Below are positions 1 through 8,456 of a stretch of 19,155 bases of DNA, one piece after another (the first letter of the stretch is position 1; the number at the start of each line of letters is the position of its first letter). A program made the position numbers and the translations under genes. Source of the DNA: Gammaproteobacteria bacterium UBA2168 (GTDB lineage Bacteria; Pseudomonadota; Gammaproteobacteria; Pseudomonadales; Azotimanducaceae); assembly GCA_002327525.1 (NCBI GenBank), contig DCWG01000061.1:1-19155 (forward strand), in the 5' to 3' direction. A model generated the notes under the pieces. It ran no database searches. It saw nothing but the letters and a program-made list of their open reading frames with translations, and was not told the origin of the DNA.

Positions 1-53
1 ATCGTGACCACCGGCTGCGAGGTGGCAGACCCAGGCTCCCGACGGGCGCTCAT
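1..53 (-). CDS. Possible start of a further minus-strand gene (partial)
   Basis: An ATG at 51-53 (minus) opens a frame of 17 codons (reads MSARREPGSATSQPVVT) that runs off the window edge without a stop. It begins 11 bases after the stop of the membrane-protein gene, a spacing that would fit another gene of the same operon. No clear ribosome binding site is visible and the piece is too short for any family to be recognised. It may equally be chance open frame. Confidence 0.3.
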   Translation of the reverse strand, partial: MSARREPGSATSQPVVT

Positions 54-64
54 TGATATCGGGC

Positions 65-1048
65 TTAACTCGTAGCCGCCGGCTTTCCCGTACCGCCAAA
101 CAACTCCTTGTTGGCAGTGCGCAGAAACAGAAGCCCGATCGCCGCGTTGAACAACAGGAAGAAATTGTGCTGCACGAATCCGAAGATGGCCATCTCCGCC
201 ACGTGATTGGGGAACAGCGTCGGCCACAATGTCACCGCCACCGCACGAAAAGGTCCGGGGACCAGCGTACCGAAAAAGATCACCGGCAAAATGCCCATCA
301 TCATGGTGAACGGGATCTCCACACCAAACAGCCCCGCGGCGTACGCGTACACGATCATCGCCCCGACGATGGCAGGTGAGCGGATCAGGATGATGATGAA
401 ATAGTACGAGGGCGGCGCTTCGCGGAAAGCCTTCAGAATGTCGCGATCGCGCAGCTTCGACCCCGCGAACCGTTCAGAGCGAAAGAAGTAAACAAACGCA
501 CACCAGAACACAACCGCGCCGATGGCGATATAGATGAAGTTGTGGAAGAGCGGAGGCACTAGATCCCACGATATCCACACTCCGATCACCGCCCAGGTCA
601 GCAAGTAGAAAAACTCACAAAACATGATGAACAACATGCTCGACCCTAGCTGCCAGCCGGACACCCCCTCCCGCCGGTTGAGATACACGGCCATCGCGCC
701 CTTACCCACCTGCTCGTTGAGGATGGAGATGATGTAGGTGCTGGCCCGCACCGGTAGCAGTTGTTTGTACGGAATCTTCGCATTGAACCAGTTGATTGCC
801 CGCCACAACACCGCGGTATCGATCAGAAGGTAGACAAACGAATAGGGGATCACCAACGCCAGCCAGGTCACCCAATCAACCGAGCCGAACACTTCGGCAA
901 GATAGCCGGGGACACTCTGTCCTTCCGGCGTCTGCCCGGCAATTCGATTGTAGAGGTACCCAAAACAAGCGATGGTAATGGCCCACGGTAACAAGCGTTG
1001 CCACAGGGGTGCCGGCTTACGCGCTGATGTTTCTTGCTGCTCCGTCAT
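65..1048 (-). CDS. Multi-pass membrane protein, resembles LPG-synthase transmembrane (UPF0104-like) family
   Basis: The 327-residue product is mostly hydrophobic, with about seven to eight likely membrane segments. The first is near residues 18-35 and the last near 295-312. A charged segment near residues 105-130 contains LNEQVGKGAMAVYLNRREG. This resembles the conserved loop of the lysylphosphatidylglycerol synthase transmembrane family, where a similar N-x2-GKG-x7-R pattern occurs, but the assignment rests on memory of that pattern and is moderate. No soluble catalytic domain is attached, so lipid transfer is not implied. The ATG at 1046-1048 lies 3 bases after the stop of the serine hydrolase gene, so the two are almost certainly cotranscribed and translationally coupled. 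The substrate is unknown. Confidence 0.6.
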   Translation of the reverse strand: MTEQQETSARKPAPLWQRLLPWAITIACFGYLYNRIAGQTPEGQSVPGYLAEVFGSVDWVTWLALVIPYSFVYLLIDTAVLWRAINWFNAKIPYKQLLPVRASTYIISILNEQVGKGAMAVYLNRREGVSGWQLGSSMLFIMFCEFFYLLTWAVIGVWISWDLVPPLFHNFIYIAIGAVVFWCAFVYFFRSERFAGSKLRDRDILKAFREAPPSYYFIIILIRSPAIVGAMIVYAYAAGLFGVEIPFTMMMGILPVIFFGTLVPGPFRAVAVTLWPTLFPNHVAEMAIFGFVQHNFFLLFNAAIGLLFLRTANKELFGGTGKPAATS

Positions 1049-1051
1049 GCG

Positions 1052-2224
1052 TCAGTCTCCCATGGTGAACTGATAGACCATGCGCTTGAACTCATGGCTG
1101 AAGGGATGCCAGAAGCCCGGCATGCGCTGCGTCAGACAAAACCCGGTGATCCCCGTTTCCGGTGCCATCCACGAATGCGTACCCGCCATTCCACCCCAGT
1201 GATACTCGCCAAGGCTTGCCAGCGGTTCACCCTCGGACAACTGCTGTTTCAGTGCAAAGCCGAGGCCGAACACCGTTCCTGGCATGTCCCACATCGGAAA
1301 GCTCACGCCAATGCCGCCCGCCAGTTGATTGGTACGCATCACATCGAGCGTCTCCGGTTCCAACAGACGCACTCCGTTCCAGCTGCCACCAGAGACGATC
1401 ATACGCAAAAAACTGAGATAGTCGGATACCGTGGACACCAGCCCGCCGCCACCGGAGAGCATGGCGCGTGGAGAGTTGTACTGGCCCTCGTGCGCATCGT
1501 CCGCCTTCACCAAACCCGGTTTCATCGGATCGAGGAGGTCCGTGGGAGCATACATCGTGATGAACCGACCGACCTTATCGGCCGGTACGTGGAAGTCGGT
1601 ATCCACCATCGAGAGGGGCGTGAAGATGCGGTCCTTCAGAAACTCGTCGAACCGCTGTCCTGATAGCAGCTCGACCACCCGCGCCGTCACATCCGTAGCC
1701 AGGCTATAGCGCCACGATGTGCCGGGCTGATATACGAGCGGCATCTTCGCGAGCTTGTCGCACATCGACTCCAGCGTATCTTCGCGGTTGCCAAGCGGAT
1801 CGAGCCCGTGCGCCATGTAGGCCTGGTCAATAGCCGATTCCGGTTCGACGAACCCATACGAAAACCCAGCGCTATGGCTCAATATATGGCGCATGAGAAC
1901 AGGCGATGCCAGCTCTTCCACGTCGTCGATGCCCGCTGCCTTGCGTTTGAGAACTTTGACATCCGCGAACGCGGGCAGCACCTCACGAAGCGGTTGATCG
2001 AGTCCGAGCCGGCCTTCCTCGTAGAGCATCATGGCCGCGACCGATGTGACTATCTTGGTATTGGAGTACATGCGATAGATCGCATCGGGTGTGAGCGGCA
2101 CCATGGTCTCGAGATCCATGTACCCGAAAGTGCGATAGTCGACGACATCTGTGCCCCGCATCACCAGCGTTGCGCAGCAGGACAGGAGTTTCTGATCCAC
2201 GTACCACTGCATGCGCTCGTGCAT
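1052..2224 (-). CDS. Serine hydrolase, beta-lactamase class C / penicillin-binding-protein fold
   Basis: The 390-residue protein carries the class C beta-lactamase signatures. The nucleophile motif S-x-x-K is SNTK at residues 54-57, the second motif is Y173-S-L in WRYSLATDV, and a third-strand motif HWGG is near residues 342-345. These proteins are esterases, peptidases or related serine hydrolases rather than true beta-lactamases; the substrate cannot be told. There is no signal peptide from the chosen start, so the product looks cytoplasmic. The start is uncertain: the ATG at 2222-2224 has no ribosome binding site and begins close to the first helix. The frame stays open up to 2290, but the extension holds no ATG, GTG or TTG. 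A GAGGA sequence precedes an ATC codon there. The gene is followed 3 bases later by the membrane-protein gene. Confidence 0.85.
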   Translation of the reverse strand: MHERMQWYVDQKLLSCCATLVMRGTDVVDYRTFGYMDLETMVPLTPDAIYRMYSNTKIVTSVAAMMLYEEGRLGLDQPLREVLPAFADVKVLKRKAAGIDDVEELASPVLMRHILSHSAGFSYGFVEPESAIDQAYMAHGLDPLGNREDTLESMCDKLAKMPLVYQPGTSWRYSLATDVTARVVELLSGQRFDEFLKDRIFTPLSMVDTDFHVPADKVGRFITMYAPTDLLDPMKPGLVKADDAHEGQYNSPRAMLSGGGGLVSTVSDYLSFLRMIVSGGSWNGVRLLEPETLDVMRTNQLAGGIGVSFPMWDMPGTVFGLGFALKQQLSEGEPLASLGEYHWGGMAGTHSWMAPETGITGFCLTQRMPGFWHPFSHEFKRMVYQFTMGD

Positions 2225-2435
2225 GGGTGTGAAGTCGATGTCTGAGTCACTAATCTCTATGATGCCGGCTTCCTCTATGTTCTCTGTTGTTCAATACTAC
2301 ACACCGACCGTCACCGGCAAGGACGCGGACTCTACCACGCTCTCGCGCGAGCGGTGCTCGAGCGATTGGGTCGTACTTGCCATCGGCTGAGTATTTAGTC
2401 AGGGTGAAACGGTTACGATACAACCGGGCGAAACT

Positions 2436-3482
2436 ATGCGCATATCGATGCTGCTCAACTACGCTGGCGGCTTCAAAGAAGCGGTTACCGAGGTACAGGC
2501 CCTCGAGAAAGCCGGGCTTGACGTCGTGTGGGTACCCGAAGCTTATTCATTCGATGCACCGAGCGCGATGGGTTATCTCGCCGCCAACACGGAGCGCGTG
2601 ACCATCGCCTCAGGCATCCTGCCCGTCTACTCCCGCACACCCACGCTGTTGGCCATGACCGCCGCGGGTATCGACTATCTGTCTGACGGGCGCTGCATGC
2701 TCGGCCTGGGCGCTTCCGGACCACAGGTCATTGAAGGCTTTCACGGCATCGCCTACACCGCCCCCGTCGCTCGCCTTCGCGAGATCATCGACATCTGCCG
2801 TGCCGTGTGGCGGCGCGAACGCGTGCAGCATATGGGTAAGTACTACCAGATCCCTCTGCCACAAAACCAGGGAACCGGACTCGGCAAACCGCTCAAGCTC
2901 ATCAACCACCCCGTTCGTAACGACATTCCCATCGCCATCGCATCGCTCGGACAGTCGAGCGTGGCCATGACCGCAGAACTCGCGGACGCCTGGCTGCCGG
3001 CCTTTTACACCGCAGAAGCCGCACAGGATGTATGGGGTAGTGCGCTCTCTAAAGGCACTACGCTACGCGACCCGGAACGTGCGCCGCTCGAAGTGTTTGC
3101 GGGCGGTGCAGTGGCCGTCGGAACAGGGCTCGAAGATCTGCGTAATCTCAGCCGTCCCCAGATGGCCCTTTACGTAGGCGGCATGGGTGCGCGTTCGAAG
3201 AATTTCTACAACGACATCTTTTCACGCTCGGGTTACGCCGCGGAGGCGAAAATCATCCAGGATCTCTACCTCTCAGGTGACAAAAAGGCGGCGGAGGCGG
3301 CCATTCCGGATGAGTATCTCGCGCGCAACAGCCTCATCGGAGAGCCGGGTTTCGTGCGCGACCGGCTACAGATCATGCGCGAGGCGGGGGTCAACGCACT
3401 CAATGTCGGCTTTCTCGGCCAGAATATCGACGAGCGCGTACAGAACTGCGAAGCGCTCAGAAACATCGTGGATTCGCTGTAG
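2436..3482 (+). CDS. LLM-class F420-dependent oxidoreductase, Rv3520c-like
   Basis: The 348-residue protein matches the luciferase-like monooxygenase TIM barrel throughout. It begins MRISMLLNYAGGF, has the LEKAGLDVVWVPEAY strand-helix, then RVTIASGILPVYSRTP and SDGRCMLGLGASGPQVIEGFHG. The last two are hallmark segments of the F420/FMN-binding subgroup that includes mycobacterial Rv3520c. The C-terminal part (GEPGFVRDRLQIMREAGVNAL) is also typical, so the gene appears full length. The reaction is probably a flavin- or F420-dependent hydride transfer on an unknown substrate. Cofactor F420 cannot be told from FMN here, and no F420 biosynthesis gene lies in the window. The ATG has only a weak ribosome binding site (GGGCGA). 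The TAG stop at 3480-3482 sits against the broken end of the convergent GST gene. Confidence 0.85.
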   Translation: MRISMLLNYAGGFKEAVTEVQALEKAGLDVVWVPEAYSFDAPSAMGYLAANTERVTIASGILPVYSRTPTLLAMTAAGIDYLSDGRCMLGLGASGPQVIEGFHGIAYTAPVARLREIIDICRAVWRRERVQHMGKYYQIPLPQNQGTGLGKPLKLINHPVRNDIPIAIASLGQSSVAMTAELADAWLPAFYTAEAAQDVWGSALSKGTTLRDPERAPLEVFAGGAVAVGTGLEDLRNLSRPQMALYVGGMGARSKNFYNDIFSRSGYAAEAKIIQDLYLSGDKKAAEAAIPDEYLARNSLIGEPGFVRDRLQIMREAGVNALNVGFLGQNIDERVQNCEALRNIVDSL

Positions 3483-3934
3483 CGCGCACCATCGCTCGCT
3501 GCGGTTTCGAGATAGCCGGGCGCTTTCGGCATCGCCTCGGAGAGAATCGAATCCACTAGCACCTGATCGGTTTCCCGATTGAAAATGGCCTGAGCGGGAA
3601 ACCGCTCACGGAACAACCCAGCACGCGCATCCATGAGTGCCGTGTCGGCAAACTCTTCCGGCCAGCACACTCTCGCCTGCGCCCTGGCATCCTCTGGGCA
3701 CAAAGGCTTGTCCGGAAATCGTGCATCGATATAGCGCAGGATGATGCTCGAATCAGGAATCGTGAATCCATCGTCCTCCAGCACCGGGATCTTGTTGAGC
3801 GGCGAGATGGCAGAAAAGGCTTCTGACGTATCACCCGGAAAAGCCGGCTCCTGCTCGTACTCGATGCCCTTGTGCTCGAGCGCGAGCAATACCTTGCGTA
3901 CGAAGGCCGACAGCGAAACACCGCAACCTTTCAT
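3483..3934 (-). pseudogene. Glutathione S-transferase, truncated in the C-terminal domain
   Basis: From the ATG at 3932-3934, preceded by a strong GGAGGAG site, the product starts MKGCGVSLSAFVRKVLLALE. It contains NKIPVLEDDGFTIPDSSIILRY, the thioredoxin-fold glutathione site with the cis-proline V and the D-S-S loop. The helical domain begins normally (EDARAQARVCWPEEFADTAL) and runs to about KAPGYLETAASDGAR, roughly residue 150. There the resemblance stops. A normal family member has about 200-220 residues. The frame itself stays open to 3266, but after 3483 it only reads the antisense of the oxidoreductase gene, giving an unrelated tail of about 70 residues. The glutathione site is complete, but the C-terminal domain that shapes the substrate pocket is half missing, so the product is probably inactive. 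Confidence 0.75.
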
Positions 3935-3945
3935 ATCTCCTCCCC
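3922..3945 (-). promoter_or_regulatory. Ribosome binding site that fixes the GST start
   Basis: On the minus strand the sequence GGGGAGGAGAT ends directly before the ATG at 3932-3934. It selects this start over the ATG at 3965-3967, which would add eleven unrelated residues. A GST with an intact translation signal but a missing C-terminal half suggests that the truncation is fairly recent. Confidence 0.7.
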
Positions 3946-4075
3946 GACACGGGATTCTCCCGCGCATTGGGTCATTGCACGTGCGAATAGTTCAAGCGCT
4001 CCTCGAGGTATCCCCGCATTGCAACCACCTCGTAGTTCCGCCACGCTCAATACTCGAGCGTGGAAGGGCCTTCGA

Positions 4076-5470
4076 GTGAGACTGAACACATACCTGCTCC
4101 AGCTGCAGCCCGCGATTTTGTGCGTCCTGCTCGCTTCACTTTCCGCAACGGCCGCAGCCAACCCATGGGTAGACGCTGCACCTCAGGTGTTGAGCGAATA
4201 TCTGCGTATCAACACCATCAACCCACCCGGCAACGAGATCGACGGAGCGCGCTTCATCGCCCGAATATTCGATGCACACGACATCGACTACGAGATCGCC
4301 GAATCCGCACCCGGGCGGGGCAATATCTGGGCGCGACTCGAAGGAGGCGACAAACCGGCACTCGTGTTGCTCAATCACATCGACGTCGTGCCCGCGGATG
4401 CGCGTTTCTGGAGTACAGAGCCTCTATCGGGTGCTATCCGGGACGGTTACGTGTGGGGTCGCGGCGCGCTGGACATGAAAGGGCTCGGCATCGTGCAGTT
4501 GCAGGCTTTTCTAGCGCTTCACGCATCGGGTAAGCGGCTCAACCGGGACGTTATCTTCATGGCCACGGCCGACGAGGAGGCGGGCGGCTACTTCGGCGCC
4601 GGCTGGTTGGCCAAACAGCGTCCGGAACTGTTCGAAGGTGTGGGTTACCTGCTCAACGAAGGCGGGGGCGGCGGTTTGTACGGCGACGAGGTCGTGTTCA
4701 CCGTGGAGGTCACGCAGAAGGTGCCGCTCTGGATCAGACTCACGGCTCGCGGTAACCCGGGTCACGGTTCCGCGCCGCAAATCGCAACGGCGGTAACGCG
4801 GCTGCTCAGAGCGGGCAACCGTATCGCCGAGACCCAATTCGAGGCTCGCGCCATCCCTGCCGTAGCCCAGATGTTCGAAGGGCTGGCACCCTATCAGGAT
4901 GACAAACTCGGCGCGCAGTACGGCAATATCGCCGGTGCGCTGGGAGACACGGAATTCATGAGCTATCTACAACTCACCAATCCGCGCCATCATGCACTGC
5001 TGCGCAATACCTGTTCCATCACGCGCCTTTCGGGAAGCGACAAGATCAATGTTGTGCCTGCCGAAGCTACGCTGGAACTCGATTGTCGGCTGCTACCAGA
5101 CCAGGAAGTGGAGGCGTTCGAAGCCGAGCTCCTGACCATTACCGCCGACACTGACATCGACCTGGAGCGGCTGATGGCCTTCACGCCTGCCGTAAGCCCC
5201 TCCGAGACGCCCTTGTTTCAATTAATCGCAGAACTCGCCGCCAAGCGCCACGCCGGTTCACGCGTGGTGCCCGGGGTGAGCACAGGTTTTACGGACAGTC
5301 ATTTCTTTCGTGACCTCGGTATCACGAGCTATGGATTCAGTCCCGTCGTTGTGAACGGATCGGAAGCGCGGGGCGTACACGGCAATAACGAACGTATCCC
5401 GGTGGATGCACTCAAGGAGGGCGTCGCCTTTCAGATAGAACTGCTCAAGCGTTTTACAACCAGGCGATGA
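4076..5470 (+). CDS. Secreted M20-family metallopeptidase
   Basis: The 464-residue protein has an N-terminal signal peptide with a hydrophobic core near residues 10-22 and likely cleavage after ATAAA, so it acts outside the cytoplasm. The di-zinc M20 core follows: LLNHIDVVP (H101, D103), GRGALDMKG with the bridging D133, ATADEEAGG with catalytic E167 and metal ligand E168, and a late metal-ligand candidate in GVHGNN (H435). The lid/dimer domain is recognisable by ARGNPGHGSAP. Members are carboxypeptidases, dipeptidases, aminoacylases or deacetylases; the substrate is not evident. The start is GTG at 4076-4078, with GGAAGG 8 bases upstream. The open frame extends to 3872, but that part is not signal-peptide-like. 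The universal stress protein gene follows after 12 bases, so the two are probably cotranscribed. Confidence 0.9.
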   Translation: MRLNTYLLQLQPAILCVLLASLSATAAANPWVDAAPQVLSEYLRINTINPPGNEIDGARFIARIFDAHDIDYEIAESAPGRGNIWARLEGGDKPALVLLNHIDVVPADARFWSTEPLSGAIRDGYVWGRGALDMKGLGIVQLQAFLALHASGKRLNRDVIFMATADEEAGGYFGAGWLAKQRPELFEGVGYLLNEGGGGGLYGDEVVFTVEVTQKVPLWIRLTARGNPGHGSAPQIATAVTRLLRAGNRIAETQFEARAIPAVAQMFEGLAPYQDDKLGAQYGNIAGALGDTEFMSYLQLTNPRHHALLRNTCSITRLSGSDKINVVPAEATLELDCRLLPDQEVEAFEAELLTITADTDIDLERLMAFTPAVSPSETPLFQLIAELAAKRHAGSRVVPGVSTGFTDSHFFRDLGITSYGFSPVVVNGSEARGVHGNNERIPVDALKEGVAFQIELLKRFTTRR

Positions 5471-5482
5471 ACGGAGAAACAC

Positions 5483-6370
5483 GTGAAAGTACATTCCATT
5501 GTTACCATCATGGACAAACCCACCCGCAAGCAGACGGCACTCAAGCGCGCCCTTGCCATGCAGAAGGTCACCGGTGCTGCGCTGGAGCTGGTGTCTTTTT
5601 GTTGGGAGTCCATGGACGAACTCCGCGAACTCACCGACGCGCGGGAGCGGCGCGCCGTCAAGCGCGGGATCATCGCCGAACGCAAAGCCTGGCAACGAGA
5701 GATGCTGGCGAGCACCGGGGGCTCGGGTACGGACATCACTTACCGTACGGTGTGGACAAACAACATCGCCGAATGGACGCTACGCCGAATCGAGGAGAGC
5801 CAGCACGATCTCATCATCAAATCGGTCGAGTATTCCAAGTCTCTGTTGCCCACACTGCTCGACTGGCAACTGCTACGCGAGGCTAACGTCCCCCTGCTGC
5901 TGACTTCCACGCGCCGCCGCCGGCCGTCCGGCAACGTGCTCGCCGCCATCGACCTGCGCAGCAAGGATCGCCTGCATGACAAACTGAACCGCGTAGTGCT
6001 AGACGCCGCGCACTCCTATGCCGCGGCCACGGGCACGAAGATGCACTGCGTTTACGTCATCGAGGTGTCACAGATCCTGAAAGATCTGGATGCCATCGAC
6101 CCGGACGCCATACGCAAGAAAGCCATCGAGAAGAGCCGTGCCAGACTCGACGAACTGCTGAGCCCGTATGCGGTTCCCAAAACCCGTATCCATCTACCCA
6201 CCGGACGGGTCGGGCATGGCGTTGCGGGCACCGCGCACAAGATCAAGGCAGACCTGCTGGTCGTCGGTACCGCCGCGCATCATGCGCGTCAGCTGGTTGG
6301 GCTCGGCAATTCAGCCGAACGGGTGCTGGCGCGCGCACCCTGCGATGTGCTGGCAGTGCACCCTCAGTAG
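5483..6370 (+). CDS. Universal stress protein, two tandem Usp domains (UspE-like)
   Basis: The 295-residue protein consists of two UspA-fold domains, about residues 1-142 and 150-295. The first is degenerate. The second ends with KADLLVVGTAAHHARQLVGL followed by GNSAERVLARAPCDVLAV. This corresponds to the nucleotide-binding loop G-x2-x-x9-G-(N)-S/T and the final beta strand of Usp proteins. The layout matches UspE of enteric bacteria, a cytoplasmic stress factor of roughly 315 residues. The start is GTG at 5483-5485, with GGAG 6 bases upstream. The gene lies 12 bases after the M20 peptidase gene. Its TAG stop overlaps the end of the convergent slyX by 7 bases. Confidence 0.85.
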   Translation: MKVHSIVTIMDKPTRKQTALKRALAMQKVTGAALELVSFCWESMDELRELTDARERRAVKRGIIAERKAWQREMLASTGGSGTDITYRTVWTNNIAEWTLRRIEESQHDLIIKSVEYSKSLLPTLLDWQLLREANVPLLLTSTRRRRPSGNVLAAIDLRSKDRLHDKLNRVVLDAAHSYAAATGTKMHCVYVIEVSQILKDLDAIDPDAIRKKAIEKSRARLDELLSPYAVPKTRIHLPTGRVGHGVAGTAHKIKADLLVVGTAAHHARQLVGLGNSAERVLARAPCDVLAVHPQ

Positions 6371-6585
6371 TGAGGTGGGATGTCCGCCGCGGGATCGCTG
6401 GTCACGCTCTCTGGCCCTGTGCTGCCATCTGACAGGCTCGCCAATAGCATTTCCAGAGCCTTTTCGAGTTGATCGATGCGCGCCTGCTGTGCGATGAGGG
6501 CTTCGTCGAGCTTTCCTATCAGGTCCTCCTGAAAGGCCGTGCGTGCTTCGAGCTCATCGACACGCGCGCCAATCTCCCTGCTCAT
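6364..6585 (-). CDS. slyX: SlyX family protein
   Basis: The product is 73 residues, a charged heptad-type coiled coil over residues 1-50 (SREIGARVDELEARTAFQED and on), followed by a flexible tail. It ends in PPHY, the conserved C-terminal signature of SlyX. Normal family length is about 70-75 residues. The molecular function of SlyX is not established. The ATG at 6583-6585 shares one base with the TGA of glpV (TGATG), so translation is probably coupled and the gene rides on the glycerol-transporter transcript. This is an unusual neighbour, since slyX more often lies near slyD in other gammaproteobacteria. Its stop overlaps the convergent universal stress gene. Confidence 0.88.
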   Translation of the reverse strand: MSREIGARVDELEARTAFQEDLIGKLDEALIAQQARIDQLEKALEMLLASLSDGSTGPESVTSDPAADIPPHY

Positions 6586-8354
6586 CAGCGCACCCGGCCT
6601 TCGCGCCACGCGGCAATCAGGTCGTCATAGGGCACCGTCCGACCCTGCGGTTTTTCGTTGGCCAACGCCGGTTTCGGCGCCCCAGGTCTTGCCAGCCAGT
6701 TCTGCGGATCTTCCTCGGCGTTGAGTGCCGGCCCGCACTCTCCCTGTATGCCGATGCGCTCGAGTCTCGCCAGCACTTCGTCTTGCTGCCTTGCCAGGGT
6801 ATCCATCGCCTCTTGCGGTGTTACGTCTCCATTCACCGCGTTAGCCACGTTCGGCCACCACAACTGTGCCAGTTTCGGATAGTCCGGCACGTTTGTACCG
6901 GTTGGTGTCCATGCCGTACGGGCGGGGCTCGTGTAGAACTCAACCAATCCACCTAGACGAGGCGCGATCTCGGCCATGGCGTCAGCGCGCAGATCGGAGT
7001 CGCGGATGGGTGTGAGGCCGACCAGCGTCTTCTTGAGCGAAACGGTCTTCGAGACCACGAACTGTGCATAGAGCCAGCCGGCTTTGCGGCGTTCCAGCGG
7101 CGTGCTCTTCAGAAACGTCCATGAACCGGCGTCCTGGTAACCGAGTTTCATCCCCTCACTCCAATAGGGCCCGTGCGGCGAGGGCGCCATCCGCCATTTC
7201 GGTAGACCCTGCTCGTCCACAACAGCGAGCCCCGGTTCGATCATGTCGGCGGTAAACGTGGTGTACCAGAAGATCTGCTGCGCGATGTGTCCCTGAGCCG
7301 GCACCGGGCCGGCTTCCGAAAATGTCATGCCCTGCGCCTGCGGCGGCGCGAAACGCTTTAGCCAGTCCATGTAGCGCCCCAGCGCATACACGGCCGCTGG
7401 TCCGTTCACGGCACCACCGCGGCTCACCGACGAGCCGACCGGGCGGCAGCCCTCCACACGCATGCCCCACTCATCAACCGGCATGCCGTTGGGAATACCG
7501 GCGTCACCGGCACCGGCCATCGACAACCAGGCGTCAGTGAAACGCCAGCCCAGCGAGGGGTCCTTCTTGCCGTAATCCATGTGACCGTACACCCGCACAC
7601 CGTCAATCTCTCCTACGTGGTCACTGAAGAATTCGGCAATGTCCTCGTACGCGGACCAATTGATGGGTACGCCCAGCTCGTAGCCATAGGACTGGCGAAA
7701 ACGCGCACGCAGATCCTCTCGTTGGAACCAGTCGTAGCGGAACCAGTACAGATTGGCGAACTGCTGATCGGGGAGCTGATACAGCTTGCCGTCGGGGCCA
7801 GTGGTGAAGCTGCGCCCGATGAAGTCCGGCAAATCCAGTGTCGGAGAGGTGACATCCGCCCCCTCTCCGATCATGAAGTCGCTCAACGGAACCACATAGC
7901 CGTAGCGGAAGTGCGTGCCAATGAGATCCGAATCGTTGACATAGGCATCGTAGACGTTCTGCCCCGACTGCATTTGAGTCTGCAGCTTTTCGATGACATC
8001 CCCTTCCTGGATGAGATCGTGCGTAACCCGGATGCCCGTGATCTCCTCGAATGCCCTCGTCAGGATCCTGGCCTCATACTCGTGTGTCGTCAGCGCCTCC
8101 GACACCACGCTGATCGCCATGCCCCGATAGGGTGCGGATGCCTGAGTGAACCACTCCATCTCCCCAAGCTGAGCAGCGCGTCTGAGCGTGGACGGCTGAA
8201 ACTCGGCGTCGACCCAGCGCTCGGCATTGGCCGCGTAGTCGACATCACTCTCCACCTGAGCAGACGTACGATCAGCCGCGTCGCCGCCCGGCTCGCTGCT
8301 ACCACACCCGGTAACGGCAATCACCAATCCCAACCAGATCCACTTCGACGACAT
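6585..8354 (-). CDS. glpV: Glycerol ABC transporter substrate-binding lipoprotein (GlpV-like)
   Basis: The 589-residue protein is an extracellular solute-binding protein. The order of the surrounding genes and long conserved stretches identify the rhizobial GlpV type: EFQPSTLRRAAQLGEMEWF, THEYEARILTRAFEEITGI, AYVNDSDLIGTHFRYGYVV, PDGKLYQLPDQQFANLYWFR, GVPINWSAYEDIAEFF and ENEKPQGRTVPYDDL. It would capture glycerol or a similar small polyol in the periplasm for GlpPQST. The start chosen is the ATG at 8352-8354, with GAGG 6 bases upstream. This gives a signal sequence ending in the lipobox AVTGC with C17 as the lipid anchor; the frame is open further to 8423. Gene junctions: a 102-base gap after glpU and a one-base overlap with slyX. 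Confidence 0.9.
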   Translation of the reverse strand: MSSKWIWLGLVIAVTGCGSSEPGGDAADRTSAQVESDVDYAANAERWVDAEFQPSTLRRAAQLGEMEWFTQASAPYRGMAISVVSEALTTHEYEARILTRAFEEITGIRVTHDLIQEGDVIEKLQTQMQSGQNVYDAYVNDSDLIGTHFRYGYVVPLSDFMIGEGADVTSPTLDLPDFIGRSFTTGPDGKLYQLPDQQFANLYWFRYDWFQREDLRARFRQSYGYELGVPINWSAYEDIAEFFSDHVGEIDGVRVYGHMDYGKKDPSLGWRFTDAWLSMAGAGDAGIPNGMPVDEWGMRVEGCRPVGSSVSRGGAVNGPAAVYALGRYMDWLKRFAPPQAQGMTFSEAGPVPAQGHIAQQIFWYTTFTADMIEPGLAVVDEQGLPKWRMAPSPHGPYWSEGMKLGYQDAGSWTFLKSTPLERRKAGWLYAQFVVSKTVSLKKTLVGLTPIRDSDLRADAMAEIAPRLGGLVEFYTSPARTAWTPTGTNVPDYPKLAQLWWPNVANAVNGDVTPQEAMDTLARQQDEVLARLERIGIQGECGPALNAEEDPQNWLARPGAPKPALANEKPQGRTVPYDDLIAAWREGRVR

Positions 8355-8456
8355 GCGCCACCTCATCCTCATTGCACCGTCAATTACGAGACCGTCATTT
8401 GCAAGAACCTCGTCCGCAACCAAAGGCTAAATCTTCCTCCAGACAAAGGCGACCGT
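8355..8456. other. Intergenic gap inside the glycerol-transporter operon
   Basis: This 102-base gap between glpU and glpV is the only real gap in the six-gene cluster; all other junctions touch or overlap. I see no clear hairpin or promoter in it. The long gap before the binding-protein gene may hold an RNA processing or stability element, because binding proteins are usually needed in excess, but nothing in the bases proves it. Confidence 0.4.

Noticed and set aside
1034..1663. A 209-codon plus-strand frame opposite the serine hydrolase
   Set aside because: The opposite strand has clear catalytic motifs; the plus-strand product has no family features.
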